Origin: Streptomyces sp. MUM 178J
GTDB taxonomy: Bacteria > Actinomycetota > Actinomycetes > Streptomycetales > Streptomycetaceae
DNA: 64,000 bases
Assembly (NCBI RefSeq): GCF_022414575.1
Contig: NZ_JADWYQ010000016.1
Span: 57,689-121,688 of the forward strand
Direction: 5' to 3'
Each line of letters opens with the position of its first letter. Position 1 is the stretch's first letter. Under the pieces are notes generated by a model that saw only the letters and a program-made list of their open reading frames with translations, had not been told where the DNA came from and ran no database searches. Positions 7,112 to 16,132 of this stretch are shown here, piece by piece. A program made the position numbers and the translations under genes.

Positions 7112-8448
7112 GTCGTATGAGCGGCGGCGCGGCGCCCCCATCGGAACCTGATTCGGCTACGAACACGAACACGAACACGGACACGGACGCGGCCACGGAC
7201 ACGGACGCGGACGCGGACGCGGACGCGGGGCGCAGGGGCACGGCCGCAGCCGGCTCCCGGGGCTTGGGACGCGGACGCCGGGGCCCGCGGGCGGCCGTCG
7301 AGGACGAGCGGACGGCACGGGCGGCGCTCACCAGGGTCATCGAACCGGGCGACGATCGCGTGGGGCGCTGGTTGCGGGAGTTCGGGGCGCAAGGGCTGCT
7401 GGAGCGGCTCACCGGACCGCCGGACGAGCCCGACGCGCTGCCCGGGGCCACTCCCAGGGGGCTGGCCGGCTACCGCATACGGGCAGCCTCGGCCGACCCC
7501 GAGCGCGACCTCGCGGCCGTCGCCGCCGTCGGCGGCAGGTTCATCGTCCCCGGTGATCCCGAGTGGCCCACGCAGCTCGACGACCTCGGCGACGCCAGAC
7601 CCATCGGGCTGTGGGCGTGTGGCAGGCCGGACCTGCGGAAATGGGCGCTTCGCTCGGTCGCCGTCGTTGGCGCGCGGGCCTGCACGCCCTACGGGGCGCA
7701 CCTGGCCGCCGCGCTCGGCTCGGGACTGGCCGAGCGCGGCTGGGTCGTGGTCTCCGGGGCGGCCTTCGGCATCGACGGCGCAGTGCACAGGGGCGCGCTC
7801 GCCGCCGACGGGGCCACCGTCGCCGTGCTCGCCTGCGGAGTCGACGTGGTCTATCCGCGGGGCCATGCGCAGTTGATCCGCCGCGTGGCGGAACAGGGTC
7901 TGGTCGTCGGGGAGTTGCCGCCCGGCGACCACCCCACACCCAGCAGATTCATCCTCAGGAACCGTGTGATCGCGGCGCTCACCCGCGGCACGGTCGTCGT
8001 CGAAGCCGAGTACCGCAGCGGCTCACTGGTCACCGCACGGGCAGCGCACCGGCTGGGCCGCCACACCATGGGCGTCCCCGGGCCCGTCACCAGTGGACTC
8101 TCGGCCGGGGTGCATGAACTGCTGCGCGGTGAGGCCACGCTGGTCACCGACGCCGCCGAAGTCGTCGAACTCGTCGGCGAGATGGGCGACCTCGCCCCGG
8201 AACGCAGAGGCCCCGTGCTGCCCCGGGATCTGCTCGACCCGCTCAGCGCGCGGCTGCTCGAGGCGTTTCCGGCCCGCGGCACGGCGGATCCCGGGGGCCT
8301 GGCGCGCGCTGTGGGGCTGACGTCGGACGAGACCGGATGCAGACTGTATGAACTGCACTCTTTGGGGTTCGTCGAAAGGGTGGGTGACCGCTGGCAGTTG
8401 ACGCGGTGTGCGAGTCAAGGACCGAACGTGCGGCGAGGCGGTGCTTGA
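7108..8448 (+). CDS. dprA: DNA-processing protein DprA
   Basis: 446 residues. The Rossmann-fold DprA domain is recognised by VVGARACTPYG, VSGAAFGIDGAVHRGAL, the stretch ending FILRNRVIAAL and VVVEAEYRSGSLVTARAA. A C-terminal winged-helix-like domain follows (about 385-440, with DETGCRLYELHSLGFVER). DprA binds single-stranded DNA and loads RecA in transformable species. The first 80 or so residues are a low-complexity Asn-Thr-Asp-Ala repeat, not part of the fold. The start overlaps comM by 4 bp (ATGA). Confidence 0.9.
   Translation: MSRMSGGAAPPSEPDSATNTNTNTDTDAATDTDADADADAGRRGTAAAGSRGLGRGRRGPRAAVEDERTARAALTRVIEPGDDRVGRWLREFGAQGLLERLTGPPDEPDALPGATPRGLAGYRIRAASADPERDLAAVAAVGGRFIVPGDPEWPTQLDDLGDARPIGLWACGRPDLRKWALRSVAVVGARACTPYGAHLAAALGSGLAERGWVVVSGAAFGIDGAVHRGALAADGATVAVLACGVDVVYPRGHAQLIRRVAEQGLVVGELPPGDHPTPSRFILRNRVIAALTRGTVVVEAEYRSGSLVTARAAHRLGRHTMGVPGPVTSGLSAGVHELLRGEATLVTDAAEVVELVGEMGDLAPERRGPVLPRDLLDPLSARLLEAFPARGTADPGGLARAVGLTSDETGCRLYELHSLGFVERVGDRWQLTRCASQGPNVRRGGA
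7160..7228 (+). repeat. hexanucleotide repeat tract in dprA
   Basis: About 11 degenerate 6-bp units of the type GAACAC / GACACG / GACGCG encode an Asn-Thr then Asp-Ala dipeptide tract at about residues 18-40. The frame is kept by the 6-bp period. The tract is probably variable between strains. Confidence 0.85.
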
Positions 8449-8606
8449 CCTGACGCATTCGGGTGACAGGGTGAGGCCGATGACCTCTGCAGCCCCGTCG
8501 TCAGCATCCGAGGGGCCGGCGCGTCTGGCGTCGGCCCTGGTTCGAAGGTGTGGGCGACGGGCTGTACCCGCACAGGTTCACTCCCCCGAGGATCGCCCAC
8601 CGCGAC

Positions 8607-8617
8607 GTGTCAGTCAC
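8607..8617. promoter_or_regulatory. candidate BldD-type site upstream of whiG
   Basis: GTG-TCAGT-CAC is an interrupted palindrome 77 bp before the whiG start, followed by TACGCT (8620-8625) as a possible -10. whiG is a known target of the developmental repressor BldD in S. coelicolor; assigning this copy to BldD is inference. The 245 bp between dprA and whiG hold no other gene. Confidence 0.35.
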
Positions 8618-8693
8618 GCTACGCTCACCGGAATTCCCTCACAGACGACGCCCGTCCCATCCCGCATCACAGCAGAACGGCTCAAGGCAACGC

Positions 8694-9530
8694 ATGCCCC
8701 AGCACACCTCCGGGTCTGACCGCGCGGCAGTGCCCCCCGCTGCCCGCGGCGCCGTGCGGCCCTCCGCTCCCTCGTCGCTCGGCGAGCTGTGGCGGTCGTA
8801 CAAGGCCACGGGCGACGAGCGCCTGCGGGAGCAGCTGATCCTGCACTACTCGCCTCTGGTGAAGTATGTCGCGGGCCGGGTGAGCGTGGGGTTGCCGTCC
8901 AATGTCGAGCAGGCGGACTTCGTCTCCTCCGGGGTCTTCGGACTCATCGACGCCATCGAGAAGTTCGATCTCGACCGGTCGATCAAGTTCGAGACCTACG
9001 CCATCACCCGGATCCGCGGAGCCATGATCGACGAACTCCGCGCTCTGGACTGGATCCCGCGGTCCGTGCGGCAGAAGGCCAGGGCCGTGGAGCGGGCGTA
9101 CGCGACGCTCGAGGCGCAGCTCAGGCGCACTCCGACCGAAGCCGAGGTGGCCTCGGAGATGGGCATCGCCGTCGACGAACTGCACACGGTTTTCAGCCAG
9201 TTGTCCCTGGCCAACGTGGTGGCCCTGGAAGAACTGCTGCACGGGGGCGGCGAGGGCGGCGACGGGCTCAGCGTGATGGACACCCTGGAGGACACCGCGG
9301 CGGACAACCCCGTCGAGGTCGCGGAGGACCGGGAGCTCCGGCGACTGCTGGCCAAGGCCGTCAACACCCTGCCTGAACGGGAGAAGACCGTCGTCACCCT
9401 CTACTACTACGAGGGCCTCACCCTCGCGGAGATCGGCAACGTGCTGGGGGTCACGGAGAGCAGGGTCAGTCAGATCCACACAAAGTCGGTGCTCCAGCTG
9501 CGGGCGAAGCTGGCCGACGTCGGACGCTGA
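8694..9530 (+). CDS. whiG: RNA polymerase sigma factor WhiG
   Basis: 278 residues from ATG 8694; [12 protein letters not shown] is the known WhiG N-terminus, so longer in-frame starts (8550) are rejected. It is an FliA-family sigma factor: region 2 ([20 protein letters not shown] and [20 protein letters not shown]), region 3 ([13 protein letters not shown]) and region 4 with the helix-turn-helix [20 protein letters not shown]. WhiG commits aerial hyphae to sporulation by driving whiH and whiI, and is held by the anti-sigma factor RsiG with c-di-GMP. Its partner genes are not in this window. Confidence 0.97.
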   Translation: MPQHTSGSDRAAVPPAARGAVRPSAPSSLGELWRSYKATGDERLREQLILHYSPLVKYVAGRVSVGLPSNVEQADFVSSGVFGLIDAIEKFDLDRSIKFETYAITRIRGAMIDELRALDWIPRSVRQKARAVERAYATLEAQLRRTPTEAEVASEMGIAVDELHTVFSQLSLANVVALEELLHGGGEGGDGLSVMDTLEDTAADNPVEVAEDRELRRLLAKAVNTLPEREKTVVTLYYYEGLTLAEIGNVLGVTESRVSQIHTKSVLQLRAKLADVGR

Positions 9531-9578
9531 GTATGCGTTTTCGCTGGAACGGGGCGGCCGGATCCGTACAGTGGTGGG

Positions 9579-10166
9579 GTGCCCAGGATTCGAGCGGCCT
9601 CCGTGGCCGAGCACCGGACGATGCAGCGCGACGCCCTGCTGGACGCCGCGCGTTCCCTGCTGTCGGAGGGCGGCACGGAGGCGCTGACATTCCCCGCCCT
9701 GGCCGAGCGCACGGGGCTCGCCCGGTCCTCCGTGTACGAGTACTTCCGCTCGCGGGCCGCCGTGGTCGAGGAGCTGTGCGCGGTCGACTTCCCCGTGTGG
9801 GCCGCGGAGGTCGAAGCCGCGATGGAGCGGGCGGCGACGCCTGAGGACAAGGTCGAGGTGTATGTGCGGCAGCAGCTCGAACTGGTCGGGGACCGGCGGC
9901 ACCGGGCCGTGGTCGCGATCTCGGCGAGCGAGTTGGACGCGGGGGCCCGGGAGAAGATCCGCGCGGCACACGGAGGCCTGGTCGCGATGATCGTCGAGGC
10001 GCTCGGGGAGCTGGGGCACGAGCAGCCCCGCCTGGCGGCGGTGCTCCTCCAGGGCGTGGTGGATGCGGCGGTCCGCCGTACGGAACTGGGTGCGGCGGAG
10101 GACCCCGCGAAGATCGCCGACGCGGCGGTCTCCATGGCTCTGAGCGGAGTGACCGCGCGGCACTAG
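9579..10166 (+). CDS. TetR family transcriptional regulator
   Basis: 195 residues from GTG 9579. The N-terminal TetR DNA-binding domain is clear at about 15-60: [16 protein letters not shown], then the helix-turn-helix [20 protein letters not shown]. The C-terminal ligand-binding half is all-helical, Ala-rich and typical. It lies 48 bp after whiG on the same strand and may be co-transcribed. The target is unknown; neighbouring genes give no clear candidate. Confidence 0.87.
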   Translation: MPRIRAASVAEHRTMQRDALLDAARSLLSEGGTEALTFPALAERTGLARSSVYEYFRSRAAVVEELCAVDFPVWAAEVEAAMERAATPEDKVEVYVRQQLELVGDRRHRAVVAISASELDAGAREKIRAAHGGLVAMIVEALGELGHEQPRLAAVLLQGVVDAAVRRTELGAAEDPAKIADAAVSMALSGVTARH

Positions 10167-10570
10167 CCACCCCAGCGGCCGGAGGCTGTGTCCTTCCCTT
10201 CTCGCCCTTCCCCTCTCGCCCCTCCCCTCCCCTTCCCACAGTCGCAGATCTCGCCCCTGCCTCTCCGGGGGAACTCGCCCCTGCCTCTCCGGGGGAAGGT
10301 GCAGGGCTGCGTCGCCCCGCGCCCGTGCCCCCCGTATGCCGCGGCTTCGCGTCGGGCTGCGCGGCCCTGCACCCCGTGGAGAGGGGACATCCTGTGTGCG
10401 CCCGCCCCGCCCGGCGCGGTGCTGATGTCTCCGCACAGCGGACGCGGCCGCCGGCGAAGGCGCGGGGGCGGCGGACCCGGGCTCCAGGGGCGAGAGCGAA
10501 GCCCCCTCGCACAGAGGCGGGGCCGTCCCCGGGCGCAACGAGGGGGGCGTGGGAGAGGGGCCGCATGGGG
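10167..10570. other. 404-bp convergent intergenic region with a 24-bp tandem duplication
   Basis: Lies between the 3' ends of the TetR gene and the M23-like gene. It starts with a pyrimidine-rich tract of TCTCGCCC(T/C)TCCCC type. An exact 24-bp tandem duplication occupies 10250-10273 and 10274-10297. The rest is GC-rich with short inverted repeats. I see no gene; candidate reading frames here lack ribosome sites and domain features. Confidence 0.6.
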
Positions 10571-11059
10571 CTACCGCGAGCGCGCGCCGGACAGCGGCAG
10601 CAGCCGGGACGGCGCGCGGGGGAGCAGCAGCAGCGGGTTGAGATAGGAGTCCGCGCGCAGCAGGCCCCAGTGGAGACACGGGCCTGTGCAATGCGAGGGC
10701 CCGGCGGCCAGGGTGGCCACGGTCTGCCCGGGGCGGACCGGGTCGCCGGCGCGCACCAACGGGCGGACGGGCTCGTACGTCGTCCGCAGCGGTGGCGCAC
10801 CCGTGTCGCTGAGCGCGATCACCAGCACGCCCCGGCCCGCGACCTTGCCGGCGAACATCACCCGGCCTGCCGCCGCCGCGCGGACCTGCGCCCCGACGCG
10901 GCCCGCCAGATCCACGCCCCGGTGCCCCGGGCCGTACGGCGACGGCGGTGGCTCCCAGCCCCTTACGACGTCAGGGCGAGGCGGGCCGAGCGGCCAGACG
11001 GCCTGACGGGGGAGGGCGGCGGGCAGGAGCAGGGCGAGCGTGAGGAGAAAGGTCGTCAT
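10571..11059 (-). CDS. M23-like (LytM domain) secreted protein, atypical active site
   Basis: 162 residues with an N-terminal signal-peptide-like stretch ([17 protein letters not shown]), so probably exported. The LytM fold is indicated by HRGVDLAG (first zinc motif HxxxD), [29 protein letters not shown] and [18 protein letters not shown]. In canonical M23 endopeptidases the last motif is HxH; here it reads CLH, so a catalytic His is replaced by Cys. It may bind peptidoglycan or cleave with altered chemistry. It is transcribed away from rpsB. Confidence 0.8.
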   Translation of the reverse strand: MTTFLLTLALLLPAALPRQAVWPLGPPRPDVVRGWEPPPSPYGPGHRGVDLAGRVGAQVRAAAAGRVMFAGKVAGRGVLVIALSDTGAPPLRTTYEPVRPLVRAGDPVRPGQTVATLAAGPSHCTGPCLHWGLLRADSYLNPLLLLPRAPSRLLPLSGARSR

Positions 11060-11110
11060 GGCGGGAGCCTGCCCGGGTTGCCGGGCGCCTCGCGGATCAT
11101 GGGCCCGGCC

Positions 11111-11137
11111 TGTGGACTACTCCCCGGTTGTGGACAA
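11111..11137 (-). promoter_or_regulatory. DnaA-box-like pair between the M23-like gene and rpsB
   Basis: TGTGGACAA at 11129-11137 is the exact complement of the Streptomyces DnaA box TTGTCCACA. TGTGGACTA at 11111-11119 is a one-mismatch copy in the same orientation. Both lie in the divergent region upstream of rpsB. Binding is inferred from motif only. Confidence 0.35.
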
Positions 11138-11332
11138 CGCCGTCACCCCGGCGGCGCGTCACCCGCCACCGCCCCCGTCCCGTACACTTCTTCTGGCGAT
11201 CCGGGTCACCGGGTCGACTTCGCACGCCCCGCCACCGGACCCTCATCGGTCAGTGGCCGCGCCTCTCGGTCCTCTGTGGCACGGCGCGTCGGGGCGTCAG
11301 GACACAACCGAGAAATCCAAGGAGATACGGCC

Positions 11333-12232
11333 ATGGCCGTCGTCACGATGCGGGAGCTGCTGGAGAGCGGCGTCCACTTCGGTCACCAGACCCGTCGCTG
11401 GAACCCGAAGATGAAGCGCTTCATCTTCACCGAGCGCAACGGCATCTACATCATCGACCTGCTCCAGTCGCTGTCGTACATCGACCGCGCCTACGAGTTC
11501 GTCAAGGAGACCGTCGCGCACGGCGGCTCCATCATGTTCGTCGGCACCAAGAAGCAGGCGCAGGAGGCCATCGCCGAGCAGGCGACCCGCGTCGGCATGC
11601 CGTATGTCAACCAGCGCTGGCTGGGCGGCATGCTCACCAACTTCTCCACCGTCTACAAGCGCCTTCAGCGTCTGAAGGAGCTTGAGCAGATCGACTTCGA
11701 GGATGTGGCCGCGTCCGGCCTCACCAAGAAGGAGCTGCTGGTCCTCTCCCGTGAGAAGGCCAAGCTGGAGAAGACCCTCGGCGGCATCCGCGAGATGCAG
11801 AAGGTGCCCAGCGCCGTCTGGATCGTCGACACCAAGAAGGAGCACATCGCCGTCGGCGAGGCTCGCAAGCTGAACATCCCGGTCGTCGCGATCCTCGACA
11901 CCAACTGCGACCCCGACGAGGTCGACTACAAGATCCCGGGCAACGACGACGCGATCCGCTCCGTCACCCTGCTCACCCGCGTGATCGCCGACGCCGTCGC
12001 CGAGGGCCTCATCGCCCGTTCCGGCGCTGCGACCGGCGACCAGAAGCCCGGCGAGAAGGCCGCGGGCGAGCCGCTGGCCGAGTGGGAGCGCGACCTGCTC
12101 GAGGGTGAGAAGAAGGCAGACGAGGCGGCCAAGCCTGCCGAGGCCGAGAAGCCTGCCGAGGCGGAGAAGCCTGCCGAGGCGGAGAAGCCTGCCGAGGCGG
12201 AGAAGCCTGCCGCGGACGCCGAGCAGGCCTGA
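11333..12232 (+). CDS. rpsB: 30S ribosomal protein S2
   Basis: 299 residues from ATG 11333, with AGGAGAT upstream. S2 hallmarks: [57 protein letters not shown]2 joins the 30S subunit late and is needed for mRNA binding. The C-terminus is extended by about 40 residues dominated by an AEKPAE repeat, a common Streptomyces feature but variable in length. A hairpin follows the stop and tsf lies 106 bp downstream. Confidence 0.97.
   Translation: MAVVTMRELLESGVHFGHQTRRWNPKMKRFIFTERNGIYIIDLLQSLSYIDRAYEFVKETVAHGGSIMFVGTKKQAQEAIAEQATRVGMPYVNQRWLGGMLTNFSTVYKRLQRLKELEQIDFEDVAASGLTKKELLVLSREKAKLEKTLGGIREMQKVPSAVWIVDTKKEHIAVGEARKLNIPVVAILDTNCDPDEVDYKIPGNDDAIRSVTLLTRVIADAVAEGLIARSGAATGDQKPGEKAAGEPLAEWERDLLEGEKKADEAAKPAEAEKPAEAEKPAEAEKPAEAEKPAADAEQA
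12146..12217 (+). repeat. 18-bp tandem repeat at the rpsB 3' end
   Basis: Three exact 18-bp units (GAGAAGCCTGCCGAGGCG) plus a diverged fourth, in frame, encode Glu-Lys-Pro-Ala-Glu-Ala in the C-terminal tail of S2. A further related partial unit lies upstream from about 12127. Confidence 0.92.
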
Positions 12233-12254
12233 CCTCAACGGTTCGGTTCCTGAC

Positions 12255-12290
12255 GGCGGGGGACGGCGCAGCATGAGCGCCGCCCCCGCC
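12255..12290 (+). terminator. rpsB-tsf intergenic hairpin
   Basis: GGCGGGGG-A-CGGCGC (12255-12269) pairs with GCGCCG-CCCCCGCC (12277-12290) around a 7-nt loop, with one bulged A. It is a very stable 14-bp stem without a T-tract, between rpsB and tsf. It may attenuate read-through or mark the mRNA 3' end of rpsB. Confidence 0.6.
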
Positions 12291-12338
12291 GCTCACCCGT
12301 AGATCTTCGACTTTCGACTTCGAGAGAGATTCAAGGAC

Positions 12339-13193
12339 ATGGCGAACTACACCGCCGCCGACGTCAAGAAGCTTCGCGAGCTCACCGGCGCCGGCATGAT
12401 GGACTGCAAGAAGGCGCTGGACGAGGCCGAGGGCAACGTCGACAAGGCCGTCGAGCTGCTCCGCGTCAAGGGCCAGAAGGGCGTCGCCAAGCGTGAGGGC
12501 CGCTCCGCCGAGAACGGCGCCGTCGTCTCCCTCATCGCCGACGACAAGTCCTCCGGCGTGCTGCTTGAGCTGAAGTGCGAGACGGACTTCGTCGCCAAGG
12601 GCGACAAGTTCCTCGCCGTGGCCGACGCGCTCGCCCAGCACGTCGCCGGCACCGGCCCGGCCGACATCGACGCGCTGCTCGCCTCCGAGATCGAGGCCGG
12701 CAAGACCGTCCAGGCATACGTCGACGAGGCCAACGCCAACCTCGGCGAGAAGATCGTCCTGGACCGCTTCGCGCAGTTCGCCGACGGGTACGTCGCCGCG
12801 TACATGCACCGCACCATGCCCGACCTCCCGCCGCAGGTCGGCGTGCTGGTCGAGCTGGACAAGGGGTCCGCCTCGGAGGAGGCAGTCGCTGCGGTCGCCA
12901 AGGACGTCGCGCAGCACATCGCCGCCTTCGCTCCGAAGTACCTCCGTCGCGAGGACGTCCCGGCCGAGGTCGTCGAGGCCGAGCGCCGCGTCGCCGAGGA
13001 GACCTCGCGCAACGAGGGCAAGCCCGAGGCCGCGCTCCCGAAGATCGTCGAGGGTCGCGTCAACGGCTTCTTCAAGGAGGTCACCCTCCTCGACCAGCCG
13101 TTCGCCAAGGACAACAAGAAGACCGTCCAGAAGGTCCTGGACGAGGCCGGTGTCTCGCTGAAGCGCTTCGCGCGCATCCGCGTCGGCGCCTGA
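12339..13193 (+). CDS. tsf: elongation factor Ts
   Basis: 284 residues. [19 protein letters not shown] and [20 protein letters not shown] are the conserved UBA-like N-terminal domain of EF-Ts; the core follows with [13 protein letters not shown]-Ts recycles GDP from EF-Tu. The start at ATG 12339 has an AGAGAGATTC element upstream rather than a strong GGAGG. Order rpsB-tsf-pyrH-frr is the common bacterial one. Confidence 0.97.
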   Translation: MANYTAADVKKLRELTGAGMMDCKKALDEAEGNVDKAVELLRVKGQKGVAKREGRSAENGAVVSLIADDKSSGVLLELKCETDFVAKGDKFLAVADALAQHVAGTGPADIDALLASEIEAGKTVQAYVDEANANLGEKIVLDRFAQFADGYVAAYMHRTMPDLPPQVGVLVELDKGSASEEAVAAVAKDVAQHIAAFAPKYLRREDVPAEVVEAERRVAEETSRNEGKPEAALPKIVEGRVNGFFKEVTLLDQPFAKDNKKTVQKVLDEAGVSLKRFARIRVGA

Positions 13194-13282
13194 GCCCGTA
13201 AGCGATCGACACAGGAGACCGCTAGGGTTTCCTACGCAGTCATCGGCCGGGTATGCGCCGCACGACCGCAGATCTGACGAGG

Positions 13283-13327
13283 AGGCCATTGCCGACAGGG
13301 ACACCAGCACCCCAAGGCAGTGGCCTT
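13283..13327 (+). terminator. stem-loop between tsf and pyrH
   Basis: AGGCCATTGCC (13283-13293) pairs with GGCAGTGGCCTT (13316-13327) with one G-T wobble and a 22-nt loop, followed by CTTCG. It lies 27 bp before the pyrH start, so it could terminate tsf transcripts or modulate pyrH expression. Confidence 0.45.
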
Positions 13328-13353
13328 CTTCGTATGTGCACGAGGAGATCTCC

Positions 13354-14145
13354 ATGAACAAGGGCGCGAACGCCACCCAGGCAGCCGGCGACAAAGGCGA
13401 CCACAACGGCGGCGACGGCAAGAAGGCCGGACGCTTCCTGCTGAAGCTGTCCGGAGAGGCGTTCTCCGGCGGCACGGGACTGGGCGTCGACCCCGACGTC
13501 GTACACAACATCGCACGCGAGATCGCCGCGGTGGTCCGGGACGGCGCGCAGATCGCGGTCGTCATCGGCGGCGGCAACTTCTTCCGCGGCGCAGAGCTCC
13601 AGCAGCGCGGCATGGACCGGGCGCGCTCCGACTACATGGGCATGCTCGGCACGGTCATGAACTGCCTCGCCCTCCAGGACTTCCTGGAGAAGGAGGGCAT
13701 CGACTCCCGCGTCCAGACCGCCATCACCATGGGGCAGGTCGCGGAGCCGTACATCCCGCTGCGCGCGGTGCGCCATCTGGAGAAGGGCCGGGTCGTCATC
13801 TTCGGCGCGGGCATGGGCATGCCCTACTTCTCCACCGACACCACCGCCGCACAGCGTGCCTTGGAGATCGACGCCGCGGCTCTGCTGATGGGCAAGAACG
13901 GCGTGGACGGGGTCTACGACTCCGACCCCAAGACCAACCCCGATGCGGTGAAGTTCGACGCGCTGGAGTACGGCGAGGTGATCTCCCGCAACCTCAAGGT
14001 CGCCGACGCCACCGCCGTCACCCTCTGCCGCGACAACAACCTCCCGATCCTGGTCTTCGAGCTGCTGACGGAGGGCAACATCGCCCGGGCCGTCAAGGGT
14101 GAGAAGATCGGCACACTCGTGAGCGACCAGGGCACCCGGGCCTGA
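13354..14145 (+). CDS. pyrH: UMP kinase
   Basis: 263 residues from ATG 13354, which has GAGGAG 7 bp upstream; an in-frame ATG at 13336 lacks a ribosome site. Converts UMP to UDP in pyrimidine nucleotide synthesis. Amino-acid-kinase family motifs: [27 protein letters not shown], the stretch ending [32 protein letters not shown] and [13 protein letters not shown]. The first 28 residues (Lys, Gly, Asn, Asp-rich) extend beyond the usual bacterial start. Confidence 0.96.
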   Translation: MNKGANATQAAGDKGDHNGGDGKKAGRFLLKLSGEAFSGGTGLGVDPDVVHNIAREIAAVVRDGAQIAVVIGGGNFFRGAELQQRGMDRARSDYMGMLGTVMNCLALQDFLEKEGIDSRVQTAITMGQVAEPYIPLRAVRHLEKGRVVIFGAGMGMPYFSTDTTAAQRALEIDAAALLMGKNGVDGVYDSDPKTNPDAVKFDALEYGEVISRNLKVADATAVTLCRDNNLPILVFELLTEGNIARAVKGEKIGTLVSDQGTRA

Positions 14146-14261
14146 TCGAGGGATGGACAACACCCCGCCGGTCGGACACCGTGCAGGGGTAGACGCGACA
14201 CAGGTTCTTCCGCCGGCCCCCGCTGGACGCCGGGCCAACTCTAGACACGCAGGAGCAAGTG

Positions 14262-14819
14262 GTGATCGAAGAGACCCTCCTCGAGGCCGAGGAGAAGATG
14301 GAGAAGGCCGTCCTGGTCGCCAAGGAGGACTTCGCCGCGATCCGCACGGGACGCGCCCACCCCGCCATGTTCAACAAGATCGTGGCGGACTACTACGGCG
14401 CTGCGACGCCGATCAACCAGCTCGCCTCGTTCGCGGTCCCCGAGGCCCGCATGGCCGTGGTGACTCCGTTCGACAAGAGCGCGCTGCGCAATATCGAGCA
14501 GGCCATCCGCGACTCCGACCTGGGCGTCAACCCCACCAATGACGGCAACGTCATCCGCGTGGTGTTCCCGGAGCTGACCGAGGAGCGCCGCCGCGAGTAC
14601 ATCAAGGTCGCCAAGGGCAAGGGCGAGGACGCCAAGATCTCGATCCGCTCGGTCCGTCGCAAGGCCAAGGAAGCCATCGACAAGCTGATCAAGGACGGCG
14701 GCGTCGGCGAGGACGAGGGACGCCGCGCGGAGAAGGAGCTCGACGACACCACCTCGAAGTATGTGGCGCAGGTGGATGAGCTGCTCAAGCACAAGGAAGC
14801 CGAGCTGCTCGAGGTCTGA
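14262..14819 (+). CDS. frr: ribosome recycling factor
   Basis: 185 residues. GTG 14262 is preferred over GTG 14259 because AGGAG (14251-14255) is then 6 bp away and the protein begins [16 protein letters not shown] as in other Streptomyces. RRF with EF-G splits post-termination ribosomes. The conserved [26 protein letters not shown] and [15 protein letters not shown] are present. The stop shares a base with the cdsA start. Confidence 0.97.
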   Translation: MIEETLLEAEEKMEKAVLVAKEDFAAIRTGRAHPAMFNKIVADYYGAATPINQLASFAVPEARMAVVTPFDKSALRNIEQAIRDSDLGVNPTNDGNVIRVVFPELTEERRREYIKVAKGKGEDAKISIRSVRRKAKEAIDKLIKDGGVGEDEGRRAEKELDDTTSKYVAQVDELLKHKEAELLEV

Positions 14820-15964
14820 TGAACGACTCTTCCCGGGGGGCCGCCCCGCACCACCGGCAGCACGCCGGATACGCGGGTCAGCGGCCGCCGTCCGACCAGG
14901 GGCGCGCCCCGGCGGGTCCCGCATACGATGAGCGAGCCGCGCCGCAGACTCGGCCCATGCCCATCGTGCCGGACTTCCCCGACGCAGGTAGAGACGGTGA
15001 GAACCGAGGCAGCCGCGCCGACGGCCGCAGTGATCAGGAAGACCGCGACCGGGGGGCCGCTCGGCTGAGCGGCCCCCTGTTCCGTGACGAGATGCCGCAG
15101 GAGCCCATGCCCACCGCGCCGCCGACCGCGCCCACCCCGCAGCCGAAGAAGCGGGCAGGCCGTGACCTGCGGGCCGCCATAGGAGTCGGGATCGGGCTCG
15201 GCGCGGTCATCGTCGCCTCGCTCTTCATCGTCAAGGCCGTGTTCGTCGGCGTGATAGCGGTCGCCGTCGTCGTGGGCCTGTGGGAGCTCACCTCCCGCCT
15301 GCAGGAGCGCAAGCAGATCAAGGCCCCGCTGGTGCCGCTGGCCGTGGGCGGCGTGGCCATGGTGGTGGCCGGCTATGTGCGCGGCGCCGAAGGCGCCTGG
15401 GTCGCCATGGCGCTGACCGCGCTCGCGGTGCTGGTGTGGCGGATGACCGAACCGCCCGACGGCTATCTCAGGGACGTCACCGCGGGCCTGTTCGCCGCGT
15501 TCTACGTCCCCTTCCTGGCGACGTTCGTGGCCATGATGCTCACCGCCGAGGACGGGCCGCAGCGGGTGCTCACCTTCCTGCTGCTCACCGTCGTCAGCGA
15601 CACCGGGGCGTACGCGGTCGGCTGGCGCTTCGGCAAGCACAAGCTGGCCCCCCGCATCAGTCCCGGCAAGACCCGTGAAGGTCTGGCCGGAGCCGTGGCG
15701 TTCGCCATGGCCGCGGGCGCGCTGTGCATGCAGTTCCTCATCGACGGCGGCGCCTGGTGGCAGGGGCTGCTGCTGGGCCTCGCGGTCGCCGTCAGCGCCA
15801 CGCTGGGCGACCTCGGCGAGTCCATGATCAAGCGCGATCTCGGCATCAAGGACATGGGCACCCTGCTCCCCGGCCACGGCGGCATCATGGACCGTCTCGA
15901 CTCGCTGCTGCCCACGGCGCCGGTGGTCTGGCTGCTGATGGTGATCTTCGTCGGGGCAAGCTGA
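14819..15964 (+). CDS. cdsA: phosphatidate cytidylyltransferase
   Basis: 381 residues; integral membrane enzyme making CDP-diacylglycerol from phosphatidate and CTP. A Pro/Gly/Arg-rich N-terminus of about 110 residues precedes multiple membrane segments (from about 120). The family signature SMIKRDLGIKDMGTLLPGHG followed by GIMDRLDS is complete near the C-terminus. It starts within the frr stop (TGATG), so the two are translationally coupled, linking translation and phospholipid genes as in many bacteria. Confidence 0.96.
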   Translation: MNDSSRGAAPHHRQHAGYAGQRPPSDQGRAPAGPAYDERAAPQTRPMPIVPDFPDAGRDGENRGSRADGRSDQEDRDRGAARLSGPLFRDEMPQEPMPTAPPTAPTPQPKKRAGRDLRAAIGVGIGLGAVIVASLFIVKAVFVGVIAVAVVVGLWELTSRLQERKQIKAPLVPLAVGGVAMVVAGYVRGAEGAWVAMALTALAVLVWRMTEPPDGYLRDVTAGLFAAFYVPFLATFVAMMLTAEDGPQRVLTFLLLTVVSDTGAYAVGWRFGKHKLAPRISPGKTREGLAGAVAFAMAAGALCMQFLIDGGAWWQGLLLGLAVAVSATLGDLGESMIKRDLGIKDMGTLLPGHGGIMDRLDSLLPTAPVVWLLMVIFVGAS

Positions 15965-16018
15965 CCTCAGCGGGTACGCTGGAAGAGCCCGTGGCGCCGT
16001 ACCGCGGGCCCTTTCCAT

Positions 16019-16108
16019 CGGTCCCCGCCGACGCGGGGGCGGTCCCGTGAGGTCTCCCGGCTTCGGCATGGTCTTGCCGTTGTCCCCGCGACAGCGGGGG
16101 CCGGACCT
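16019..16108 (+). CRISPR. two CRISPR-like hairpin repeats with 29+32 nt spacing
   Basis: Two 29-nt segments, 16019-16047 and 16080-16108, both contain GTCCCCGC...GCGGGGGC hairpin cores resembling type I-E repeats of actinobacteria. They lie exactly 61 bp apart, leaving a 32-nt spacer (16048-16079). About 19 of 29 positions agree. Only two units exist and no cas gene is in the window, so this may be a degenerate mini-array or two chance hairpins between cdsA and rlmN. Confidence 0.3.
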
Positions 16109-16132
16109 CGTCGTCCTGAGGAGTTGCTCGAC

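Noticed and set aside
8449..8693. A small gene between dprA and whiG
   Set aside because: Frames starting at 8408 or 8550 run into whiG or lack ribosome sites; the known WhiG N-terminus begins at 8694 and the gap is better read as promoter DNA.
10188..10646. Possible gene between the TetR and M23-like genes
   Set aside because: Composition follows the pyrimidine-rich and duplicated DNA; it overlaps the M23-like gene on the other strand and lacks a start signal.
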